DNA of 64,000 nucleotides, taken from the NCBI GenBank assembly GCA_018715645.1, contig DVLE01000046.1, positions 1 to 64,000 of the forward strand, given 5' to 3'. The stretch's first letter is position 1, and each line of letters opens with the position of its first letter. The position numbers were made by a program, and so were the translations under genes. The stretch comes from Candidatus Merdisoma merdipullorum. GTDB lineage: Bacteria > Bacillota > Clostridia > Lachnospirales > Lachnospiraceae. Of this stretch, positions 42,439-50,721 are shown piece after piece. The notes below the pieces were generated by a model. The model saw only the letters and a list, made by a program, of their open reading frames with translations. It was not told the origin of the DNA and made no database searches.

Positions 42439-42578
42439 AGTGCTGCCGCAATGGCAAGCCGCTGCCCTCAAATTCTATTTTTCTTGCTTAAATCCCCAAA
42501 TTACAAAAATATGTTTCTGGAGTTTTTCCGATACTATACTCATAATTGACAGGAAAACAGTATAAAGGAGGAACTCTT

Positions 42579-43427
42579 ATGTCGTATGAAATCACCCAGG
42601 AATGCCTGTCGGCCTATCTTATCCGGCTGCGGGAGGAGGAAAAAAGTCCCCATACGATTCAGAAATATTTCCGGGATGTGAAAGCGTTTGGAAATTTTGC
42701 AGACGGAGACTTTTCCGGAAAAGAAACGGTACTGCGCTGGAAGGAGCGTTTGAACAGAAATTATAAGCCAAGAAGTGTGAATTCCATGATTGCTTCTCTG
42801 AATCATTTCTTTTCCTTTATGGGCTGGGAGAGACTTCGGGTGCGTATGTTTCGGATTCAGGAAGAAATCTATGAAAGGGAGGAGCGGGAGCTGACAAGAA
42901 TGGAATATGAACGCCTTCTGAGAGAGACGCGTCGGAGAAAAAACAGACGTATGGAGATGCTTTTGCAGACTCTTGGGGCCACAGGAATCCGCATCTCAGA
43001 ACTGCCGTTTATCACAGTGGAAGCCGTGAGAAAGGGAAAGGCTGACGTCAGGGGAAAGGGAAAGCAGAGACAGGTATTCCTTCCTGGAGAATTGTGTCAG
43101 GCATTGCGGCGGTATGGAAGGGAACAGAAGATAACGGCAGGCCCGCTTTTTGTCACGCGGACAGGGCGGCCCCTGGATCGGAGTAATATCTGGAGGGAGA
43201 TGAAAAAGCTCTGCGAGCGTTCCGGGGTAAGTCCGCAGAAAGTATTTCCGCATAATCTCCGTCATCTGTTTGCGAAAATCTTTTACCAGTTGGAAAAGGA
43301 CATTGTGAAGCTGGCTGATATTCTGGGACACAGCAGTATCAATACTACGAGAATCTATACGAAGGAGAGCGGCAGAAGTCACCGCAGGATGATAGAACGG
43401 ATGAAATTGATTTTGTATACAACATAA
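42579..43427 (+). CDS. Tyrosine-type site-specific recombinase (XerD/phage integrase family)
   Basis: LLQTLGATGIRISEL, FPHNLRHLFAK (HxxR), LGHSSINTTRIYTK (H and catalytic Y). Start after AAAGGAGGA. Confidence 0.93.
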   Translation: MSYEITQECLSAYLIRLREEEKSPHTIQKYFRDVKAFGNFADGDFSGKETVLRWKERLNRNYKPRSVNSMIASLNHFFSFMGWERLRVRMFRIQEEIYEREERELTRMEYERLLRETRRRKNRRMEMLLQTLGATGIRISELPFITVEAVRKGKADVRGKGKQRQVFLPGELCQALRRYGREQKITAGPLFVTRTGRPLDRSNIWREMKKLCERSGVSPQKVFPHNLRHLFAKIFYQLEKDIVKLADILGHSSINTTRIYTKESGRSHRRMIERMKLILYTT

Positions 43428-43442
43428 TCTATATCATGTTGT
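43419..43442 (+). repeat. Left recombination-site-like repeat ACAACATAATCTATATCATGTTGT
   Basis: Perfect reverse complement of 43650-43673; overlaps the recombinase stop codon. Confidence 0.9.
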
Positions 43443-43649
43443 TGATACATAGTGCAGTCCGGGTGTATTTTATCACAGACTGCTTAAAAAGACGATCTGC
43501 AGTCAGCTTTTTTCAGAAAACTGGAATGAAAAAGAGCTGGTGAAATTGAAAAATGGCAGGACAAAGAAACCTGTACGGCAAAATGCAGGGAAAAGCTGAA
43601 AATTTTTTCATTTCTTTGTCTGCGATCCGACTGCCGGCGACGCGGAATT

Positions 43650-43673
43650 ACAACATGATATAGATTATGTTGT
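43650..43673 (-). repeat. Right recombination-site-like inverted repeat
   Basis: ACAACATGATATAGATTATGTTGT, reverse complement of the left copy. Confidence 0.9.
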
Positions 43674-43700
43674 TAAGGCGCTGACAGAAGGAGAATACAA

Positions 43701-44345
43701 ATGAAAAAGAGAAGAAGGGGTTTTATTTTTATATTGGCGTTTGCGGCGGCTGTATGTTCCGGCTGTATAAAACAGGAGGAAGAAAGCAGTTCCATGCGCT
43801 CGGTGATCTATCTGTATCCCAGAGATGCTTTGGAGGTCAGTATTCAGCTGAACGGCAGCAGCCTGGAGGATGCCTGTACTTATCCTCGTTATAAAGAGGG
43901 CTGGCATGTAATAGCGAGACCGGATGGGAGCCTGACAAATCTGGACGATGGGCAGGAGTATGACTGCCTGTTCCGGGAGGAAAATGTGGAGGAAACTTTT
44001 GATATGGAGGAAGGCTTTTTGGTAAAGGGGGAGGAGACCGCTGCCTTTTTACAGGAGACTTTCACAGGATTGGGCCTGATTCCGGAGGAATACAATACGC
44101 TGCTTGTCTGGCATCTGCCGCAGATGGAGGAGAATCCCTGGAATCTGATTATGTTTCGTACGGAGATAGGCAGGGGAAGCACGTCGCTTGCGGTCTTGCC
44201 GGAACCGGACAGAGTTTTTCGGGTAATTATGGCGTATCAGGCTTTGGAGAAACCGGTAAATGTCAGGGAACCCAAGCTGGAAGAGCTGGCGCCATCCCGG
44301 AACGGATTTACAGCCATAGAATTTGGAGCGCTGGAACTATCCTGA
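43701..44345 (+). CDS. Putative lipoprotein, unknown function
   Basis: Signal peptide with lipobox-like AAVCSGC; RBS AGAAGGAGA; 27 bp after the right repeat. Confidence 0.75.
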   Translation: MKKRRRGFIFILAFAAAVCSGCIKQEEESSSMRSVIYLYPRDALEVSIQLNGSSLEDACTYPRYKEGWHVIARPDGSLTNLDDGQEYDCLFREENVEETFDMEEGFLVKGEETAAFLQETFTGLGLIPEEYNTLLVWHLPQMEENPWNLIMFRTEIGRGSTSLAVLPEPDRVFRVIMAYQALEKPVNVREPKLEELAPSRNGFTAIEFGALELS

Positions 44346-44424
44346 GCCTGTAGATTTTCTGGGAGCTGTCCTGAGCCTGCGGATTTGCTCTTGCATTCAT
44401 CAGAAAAGTATTGTAGAATAAAAA

Positions 44425-44545
44425 AGCGCGTAAGGGAGTAGTTGGCGTCCTCGGACGTGACAGAATCAACAGATTGGCGAACGCCTGGTTTTGTACGAAA
44501 TAACGAGACTTATCCGCAGATGATTTCTGCGGACAGGTCTTTTTT
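44425..44545 (+). ncRNA. yybP-ykoY-type (Mn2+) riboswitch with terminator platform
   Basis: AAGGGAGTAG ... GGCGAACGCC ... AACGAGACTTATCCGC, then terminator AGACTTATCCGCAG/CTGCGGACAGGTCT + T7; upstream of mntP. Confidence 0.85.
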
Positions 44546-44546
44546 T

Positions 44547-44756
44547 ATTTCATAGGAAAGGCCGTGTTACGTTAATATGTGAAAGTAAAGTGAAAAAAGG
44601 TCTTTCCTATGAAATAAAATGCACTTCGTGCAAGGATGCGCAGCTCGCGGAGAGGAAATTGCTGCTTTGCAGCCCGCTCGCGCGCGAAGAATTTCGCAAG
44701 CGAAATTCGTATTTATTCCCGCGGACAGGAAGTTTTTCCGGCTTTCCGCGCGGGAA
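44547..44756. repeat. Hairpin-rich insert between riboswitch and mntP
   Basis: ATTTCATAGGAAAG/CTTTCCTATGAAAT perfect 14-bp IR, then GCACTTCGTGC, GCTGCTTTGCAGC, GAATTTCGCAAGCGAAATTC, TTCCCGCG/CGCGGGAA. Confidence 0.7.
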
Positions 44757-44814
44757 AAGGACGTTTCACAAGCCCGATTTTTACGATATTCAGGAGACAA
44801 AGGAGAGAAGAAAC

Positions 44815-45390
44815 ATGAGTTTACCGGAATTGTTTGCAATAGCTGTGGCGCTGTCCATGGACGCGTTTGCCGTGTCGGTCTGTAAGGGACTGAGCGTGCG
44901 GAAGGCAGGTGTGAAGGAATGCTGCATTGCAGGTCTGTATTTTGGAGGATTTCAGGCGCTGATGCCTGCGATTGGTTATTTCCTGGGCGTGCAGTTCAGA
45001 GAATATATTACGAGCATCGATCACTGGATTGCCTTTATTCTGCTCGGACTGATCGGCGTCAATATGATTCGGGAATCCAGGGAGAAGGAGAGCGAAGACG
45101 TCTGTCCCAGGGAGGAGCATCCCTTTGCGGTAAAATCGATGCTTCTCCTGGCGATTGCCACAAGTATAGACGCTCTCGCAGTTGGAATCACGCTGGCTTT
45201 TCTCAAGGTAAATCTGGCGGCATCCGTAAGCTTTATCGGTGTGATTACCTTCCTGCTTTCCGCTTTGGGTATCCGTATTGGAAACATCTTTGGTGTGAAG
45301 TATAAGTCGAAAGCTGAGCTGGTGGGGGGAGTGATTCTGATTTGCATGGGACTGAAGATTTTATTGGAGCATGTGGGCGTGTTTGGATAA
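44815..45390 (+). CDS. mntP: Manganese efflux pump MntP
   Basis: [26 protein letters not shown]; preceded by the riboswitch. Confidence 0.94.
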   Translation: MSLPELFAIAVALSMDAFAVSVCKGLSVRKAGVKECCIAGLYFGGFQALMPAIGYFLGVQFREYITSIDHWIAFILLGLIGVNMIRESREKESEDVCPREEHPFAVKSMLLLAIATSIDALAVGITLAFLKVNLAASVSFIGVITFLLSALGIRIGNIFGVKYKSKAELVGGVILICMGLKILLEHVGVFG

Positions 45391-45395
45391 AAGTA

Positions 45396-45425
45396 AGACT
45401 GGCCGAAAGGCTAGTCTTTTTTTGA
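45396..45425 (+). terminator. mntP terminator
   Basis: AGACTGGCC GAAA GGCTAGTCT TTTTTTT. Confidence 0.9.
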
Positions 45426-45460
45426 TCGCAGGTACATATACTGTCCTAAGAGGTGAGGAA

Positions 45461-46405
45461 ATGAAGGACAGGGAGGACATTCTGCGTATCTTTTCCCTGC
45501 ATATCCGGCAGATTCTGGAGCGGGCGGACCTGAATTTTAGGAGCCTGCAGGAGATACGGCTCAGGGCGGGAAGACCACTCATGGTGCAGCAGGGGAACAG
45601 GGAAGCGTTTCTCACGGAGCTGGGAGAATGCACCCAGGACGCGAAAAGAGCATGGAGGGTGACAGAGCGGGAGCTTCGGGAAACCATGGAGTTTGTGGGA
45701 AAATATTCGCTCTACGCCTATGAGGACGAGCTGAAGCAGGGATACCTGACCCTTCGGGGCGGTCACCGGGTGGGGGTAGCCGGAAAAACTGTGCTGGAAG
45801 GGGACAAGGTAAAGGGAATCCGGTATATTTCCTGTATCAATGTCCGCCTTTCTCATGAGATACCGGGCTGTGCGGACCGGGTCCTCCCCTATGTATATGG
45901 AGAGAACGGCGTTCACCATACGCTGATTATTTCGCCGCCCCGCTGCGGCAAGACTACGCTTCTTCGGGATCTGATCCGGCAGATTTCAGACGGAACCGGG
46001 GGGAATCGGGGGTATACGGTGGGGGTTGTGGATGAACGATCGGAGATCTGCGGCTGCTATATGGGAATACCGGGAAATGATGTGGGAATCCGCACAGATG
46101 TGATGGACGCCTGTCCGAAGGCTGAGGGTATGATGATGCTGGTGCGTTCCATGGCTCCTGAAGTGATTGCCGTGGATGAGATCGGCCGCTATGAGGATAT
46201 TCATGCGATAGAAACGGTGCTGTTCTGCGGCTGCCGCCTGATCGCTACCGTGCATGGAAGCGACCTGTCTGATATTCAGTCCAAACCTTTATTTCAGCGG
46301 CTGATGGCGGAGCAGGTGTTTGAAAGATACATCATTCTCGGAGGCAGCGGTCAGACGGGTACGGTGCGAAGGATTCTGGACGGAAGGGGGAAGGCGCTTT
46401 GCTGA
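45461..46405 (+). CDS. spoIIIAA: Stage III sporulation protein AA (ATPase)
   Basis: ISPPRCGKTTLLRDLIRQIS; first gene of the spoIIIA operon. Confidence 0.95.
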   Translation: MKDREDILRIFSLHIRQILERADLNFRSLQEIRLRAGRPLMVQQGNREAFLTELGECTQDAKRAWRVTERELRETMEFVGKYSLYAYEDELKQGYLTLRGGHRVGVAGKTVLEGDKVKGIRYISCINVRLSHEIPGCADRVLPYVYGENGVHHTLIISPPRCGKTTLLRDLIRQISDGTGGNRGYTVGVVDERSEICGCYMGIPGNDVGIRTDVMDACPKAEGMMMLVRSMAPEVIAVDEIGRYEDIHAIETVLFCGCRLIATVHGSDLSDIQSKPLFQRLMAEQVFERYIILGGSGQTGTVRRILDGRGKALC

Positions 46406-46917
46406 AATTTGCAGGTGCATGTCTGATTATGGTCTCGGCAGCCGGGATCGGTGTGAGCTTCAGCGCGGATCTTAGGCGCCGCTGTCAGGAGCTTCGCATA
46501 CTGAAGCAGCTTGTGTATATGCTTCGGGGGGAGATTAAATATACGAAGACGCCGCTGCCGGAGGCCTTTTACCATATCTCTGTCAGGCTGCCGGAACCTT
46601 TCGGTTCTTTTCTGTCCAGGGTGGCGGAGGAACTTGCAAAGGCGGAGGGCAGAACTTTTGGGGAGCTGTGGCGGGAGCAGATCAGGGAAACTCTGCATTC
46701 CTCGCGGTTAAACCGCATGGATAAGGAGCAGCTTGCGACGCTGGGAGAGGTGCTGGGATATTTGGATGTGGAAATGCAGCTTGCGGCGATTGATCTTTAC
46801 ATAGAGCAGCTTGAGGAAGGTATCAGGGAGGCGGAAAACAGCATGGGGACGAAGCAAAAGTTATATCAGAGCCTTGGAGTTGCGGGAGGGATCTTTCTTG
46901 TAATTTTATTGATTTGA
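46399..46917 (+). CDS. spoIIIAB: Stage III sporulation protein AB
   Basis: Size, order and sequence in the operon. Confidence 0.93.
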   Translation: MLKFAGACLIMVSAAGIGVSFSADLRRRCQELRILKQLVYMLRGEIKYTKTPLPEAFYHISVRLPEPFGSFLSRVAEELAKAEGRTFGELWREQIRETLHSSRLNRMDKEQLATLGEVLGYLDVEMQLAAIDLYIEQLEEGIREAENSMGTKQKLYQSLGVAGGIFLVILLI

Positions 46918-46961
46918 ACGGCTCCAGGATAACGGAACCATTCCATTGACAGGGAGGAAGC

Positions 46962-47156
46962 ATGAGCGTCAATCTCATTTTTAAAATTGCGGCAGTGGGG
47001 ATCCTGGTCTCCGTGCTGAGCCAGGTATTAAAGCACAGCGGGAGAGAGGAGCAGGCGTTTTTGACAAGCCTGGCGGGACTGATGCTGGTTCTGTTCTGGA
47101 TTCTGCCCTATATTTTTGAATTATTTGATTCCATGAGGCGGCTTTTTACGTTGTAG
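46962..47156 (+). CDS. spoIIIAC: Stage III sporulation protein AC
   Basis: 64-aa membrane protein, operon position. Confidence 0.94.
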   Translation: MSVNLIFKIAAVGILVSVLSQVLKHSGREEQAFLTSLAGLMLVLFWILPYIFELFDSMRRLFTL

Positions 47157-47171
47157 AAAGGGGGCAGTCTT

Positions 47172-47555
47172 ATGCTGCAGGCGGCCGTGATCGGGATTGC
47201 CGGCGTGCTTCTGGCGCTTCAGATTAAGCATACGAAGCCGGAGTACGCCGTATATTTAAGTGTGGCGACAGGGGTATTTCTGCTTCTCCTGGCGGCGCAG
47301 AGGCTGGAAATCGTGGTGGAAAGCGTGAGGCTGATTCAGAACTCTATCTCCATTCAGTCCTCCTATATTCAGGTGCTGCTCAAGATCATAGGGATCACCT
47401 ATATCTCGGAATTTGCATCCGACATCTGCCGTGACGCCGGGTATTCCACGATAGCCGGACAAATTGGAATTTTCGCAAAGCTTTCCATTCTTGCGATCAG
47501 CATGCCGATTGTGACGGCGCTTCTGGATACGATTCACAGCTTTCTGGGCGGATGA
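47172..47555 (+). CDS. spoIIIAD: Stage III sporulation protein AD
   Basis: YISEFASDICRDAGYSTIAGQIGIFAKLSIL. Confidence 0.95.
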   Translation: MLQAAVIGIAGVLLALQIKHTKPEYAVYLSVATGVFLLLLAAQRLEIVVESVRLIQNSISIQSSYIQVLLKIIGITYISEFASDICRDAGYSTIAGQIGIFAKLSILAISMPIVTALLDTIHSFLGG

Positions 47556-48793
47556 GGGCGATAGAAATGAAAGGAAGGGGAGGCAGAAGAGGAAGCTTAG
47601 GAATTTTTCTTGCGGAATTTCTTACAAGCGTCATGCTTGCGGCAGGGCTGTTCCTTCTGATACCGGAAAGAGTCCAGGCGGCGGAAACACCTTCTTCTGA
47701 CTATGAGAGCGAAAGAAACGATACCGGCGAGACGCAGGGGGTGGATACTTCCCTGGTAGAGGACCTGGATTTTTCTGAGGTTCAGCAGACGGTGGACGAG
47801 ATCCTGGAAGGTGATTTTCAGTTTAAGAGTACGGTACTGGATCTGATTACGGGAAAGCAGCCCTTTACGCTGGAGAGCTTCCTGGAGACGTTGATTCATC
47901 AGGCAGGGAACAACTGGGAGACAGAAAAGAGGATTCTGCTTTCTATCCTGGTGCTTGGAATAGCGGCCTCTCTCTTTTCCAATTTTACGATGATTTTTCA
48001 AAGCCAGCAGATCGCAGAGGTGAGCTTTGAGATTACCTATATGCTGCTGTTTCTGATTCTGCTTCAGGTGTTTTCAGGAGCCATGGAGCTGGCTGACAGC
48101 GCGATCACCTCGCTTCGGCAGTTTATGAATGCTTTGCTTCCGGCCTATTGCCTGTCGGTGACCATGGCAGCAGGAGCAACGACGGCCATAGTCTTTTATC
48201 AGTTTCTGCTGGGTCTTATCTATGTACTGGAATGGCTGATTCAGGAAGGACTTCTGGGGCTGATCCATGTGCATGTGATTCTGGTTTTTATCAATCACCT
48301 GACGAAGGAAGAATATCTTTCCCAGATGGCGGAGCTTTTGGAAAGGGCTGCAGGCTGGGTGCTGAAATCCATACTTGCTGTGGTGATAGGGTTTAACACG
48401 ATACAGGGCATCCTAAGCCCCGTAATTGACAGCCTGAAGAATACGGCTTTCAGCCGTGTGGCCCAGATGATTCCGGGAATCGGAAACATCGCCGGCTCCG
48501 TTACGGATGTACTTCTGGGCTCTGCGATTCTGATAAAAAACGGAATCGGAGCGGCGGCCTTGATTGTTATGATTCTGTTGTGTATGGCGCCGCTTTTAAA
48601 GCTGGGAATCCTGGTGGTGATTTTGAAGCTGGCGGCCGCGCTGATTCAGCCGGTCAGCGATAAAAGGATGACGGGCTGTGTGGCGGGTGTAGGAGATGGA
48701 ATAAAACTTTTGTTCCGCGCCGTATTTACAGTAGCGGTACTTTTTGTGATTACGATCGTCGTGGTGACGGTATCCGTACGGAGCATCGTGTGA
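47552..48793 (+). CDS. spoIIIAE: Stage III sporulation protein AE
   Basis: Polytopic protein, operon position. Confidence 0.94.
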   Translation: MRAIEMKGRGGRRGSLGIFLAEFLTSVMLAAGLFLLIPERVQAAETPSSDYESERNDTGETQGVDTSLVEDLDFSEVQQTVDEILEGDFQFKSTVLDLITGKQPFTLESFLETLIHQAGNNWETEKRILLSILVLGIAASLFSNFTMIFQSQQIAEVSFEITYMLLFLILLQVFSGAMELADSAITSLRQFMNALLPAYCLSVTMAAGATTAIVFYQFLLGLIYVLEWLIQEGLLGLIHVHVILVFINHLTKEEYLSQMAELLERAAGWVLKSILAVVIGFNTIQGILSPVIDSLKNTAFSRVAQMIPGIGNIAGSVTDVLLGSAILIKNGIGAAALIVMILLCMAPLLKLGILVVILKLAAALIQPVSDKRMTGCVAGVGDGIKLLFRAVFTVAVLFVITIVVVTVSVRSIV

Positions 48794-49242
48794 TGGCCGC
48801 AGGCAGGGAGGAAGGGATGAAGGAGCTTTTATACGGTTGGATCCGGGACATTGCCTTTTACACACTGCTTATGGAGGTGGTACTCCATGTGCTACCTGAG
48901 CAGGGACAGAGAAAATATCTCCAGTTTTTTATGGGGATTGTGCTGATCATTCTTGTGATTTCTCCGGCTCTTTCCGCGGCGGGGCTGGACCGGAAGCTGG
49001 ATGAGACCTATGTGCGCCAGACCTATGATCAGGAGCTTCAGGAATTTTGGCAGAGGCAGCAGGAGATAGAGGAGGGGTACGAGAGGCGGCTGGAGGAAAG
49101 GGTAGAGGAGGCCGCAGACGAGCTGGAGGCTCTGGAAGAAGACCAGGATGGGACGGGCAGCGGACAGGAAACGGAGGAATCAGAAAATGATATGGAAATT
49201 CCTGAAATCAGAATCGAACTCGGAGAACCCGAAGAAACTTAA
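48790..49242 (+). CDS. spoIIIAF: Stage III sporulation protein AF
   Basis: Operon position; start may be 48817. Confidence 0.9.
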   Translation: MMAAGREEGMKELLYGWIRDIAFYTLLMEVVLHVLPEQGQRKYLQFFMGIVLIILVISPALSAAGLDRKLDETYVRQTYDQELQEFWQRQQEIEEGYERRLEERVEEAADELEALEEDQDGTGSGQETEESENDMEIPEIRIELGEPEET

Positions 49243-49810
49243 AGGGCTGAAAAAAGATCAGCTGGTAATTCTTCTGCTTTTTGGGATCCTGCTGGTGGTC
49301 ATAGCGATTCCCACATCTTCCGGGGAGGAGACTAAGGAGGGCGCGGGCGGAGAAGCCGACAGCATACAGACAGCGGAGACCTCCGTATCAAAGGAAGACA
49401 AAGAGACTTATGAGCAGCGGCAGGAGAGAAGGCTTGAGGAAACTCTCCGGCTGGTGGAAGGTGTGGGAGAAGTGGAGGTGATGATTACGCTGGAAGCCGG
49501 AAGCGAGCTGGTCGTGGAAAAGGATCAGCCGACGACGAGTCAGACCGTGGAGGAGACGGATTCCGATGGGGGAACCCGCAGCACGACGGAGGAGAACTGG
49601 TCTGAATCCACAGTGTACAGCGAGGGACAGGACGGAAGCCGTTCCCCCTACGTCATCAAGGAACTGGAGCCGAAGGTACAGGGGGTGATTGTGATCGCGG
49701 AGGGCGGCGGAAACGCGGCTGTAAAACAGGACATTTTGGAGGCTGTGCAGGCATTATTTCCGGTAGAGGCACATAAAATTAAAATAATGAAGATGGAGGG
49801 TTCAAAGTGA
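49187..49810 (+). CDS. spoIIIAG: Stage III sporulation protein AG
   Basis: LVEGVGEVEVMITLEAG...; start after ACGGAGG. Confidence 0.93.
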   Translation: MIWKFLKSESNSENPKKLKGLKKDQLVILLLFGILLVVIAIPTSSGEETKEGAGGEADSIQTAETSVSKEDKETYEQRQERRLEETLRLVEGVGEVEVMITLEAGSELVVEKDQPTTSQTVEETDSDGGTRSTTEENWSESTVYSEGQDGSRSPYVIKELEPKVQGVIVIAEGGGNAAVKQDILEAVQALFPVEAHKIKIMKMEGSK

Positions 49811-50580
49811 AAAACATATTTAAGAAAAACCAGATGATCATTACCGCCTTGGCGATTATGATTGCAGTGGCCGGGTACTTAAATTATTCCGGGAGCAAGC
49901 TGGACTCCGCAAAAGTCACGACGGATGCGGACGCCTCATCGGCGGAGGACGCGGAAGCTTCGGCAGACATCTCGGCAGAGGACATTTACGCACAGACCGG
50001 ACTGGAGGAGCTGCAGTTCGCGGACGGGGACATTTTAAGCCTTGATCAGGACGCGGAGGACCTGGAAGCAGCCGACGCGGAGACAGCAAATACGGAGACG
50101 GCCGACGCGGAGACGCAGGGGACAGAGACAGCCGACGCGGAAGCTGACGGTACAGATGTGGCGGATGTGGATGAAAACGAGGAGCCTGGGGAAGCAGTTC
50201 TTGCCAACAGCTCCACAGCAGGCGTGGGCGTAGCTGCGGAAGCGAAGCTTACCAGGGAGCAGCTTCGCTCAAAGAATAAGGAGACGCTTCTGGAGGTTAT
50301 CAACAATACGAATATTTCCGACGCTCAGAAGCAGGAGGCCATAGACAGCATGGTGGAACTGACGGACATCGCGGAGCGGGAGGCTGCGGCAGAGATTTTG
50401 CTGGAAGCCAAGGGATTTGAAGATGTGGTGGTCAGCATTACGGATGATCAGGCCGATGTGATTGTGAATATGACGGAGGTGGATGAGGCAGGACGCGCCC
50501 AGATCGAAGACATTGTAAAGAGAAAGACCGGAATTTCCGGTGAGAACATTATCATTACGCCTGTGGCTGCGCAGGAATAG
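49807..50580 (+). CDS. spoIIIAH: Stage III sporulation protein AH with acidic repeat linker
   Basis: Single TM plus EscJ/YscJ-like C-terminal region; last gene of operon. Confidence 0.93.
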   Translation: MKNIFKKNQMIITALAIMIAVAGYLNYSGSKLDSAKVTTDADASSAEDAEASADISAEDIYAQTGLEELQFADGDILSLDQDAEDLEAADAETANTETADAETQGTETADAEADGTDVADVDENEEPGEAVLANSSTAGVGVAAEAKLTREQLRSKNKETLLEVINNTNISDAQKQEAIDSMVELTDIAEREAAAEILLEAKGFEDVVVSITDDQADVIVNMTEVDEAGRAQIEDIVKRKTGISGENIIITPVAAQE

Positions 50581-50657
50581 CTTTCGGAATTATCGTTTGA
50601 CGAATCTGTAAAAGTCCGGTATGATAAACACAGGAAAAATCCGTTTCTGGGTATAAG

Positions 50658-50682
50658 CGGCTCCGTTTCCGGAGCCGCTTAT
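50658..50682 (+). terminator. Hairpin after the spoIIIA operon
   Basis: AGCGGCTCCG TTTC CGGAGCCGCT; weak U-tract. Confidence 0.5.
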
Positions 50683-50721
50683 GTATGAGAAGAACAGATG
50701 AAGAGAAAAGAGGAATTGGAC

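Noticed and set aside
44590-44814. N-terminal extension of MntP in the ORF track
   Set aside because: Reads through hairpin-rich non-coding DNA; the [10 protein letters not shown] start at 44815 has a proper RBS and matches the family N-terminus.
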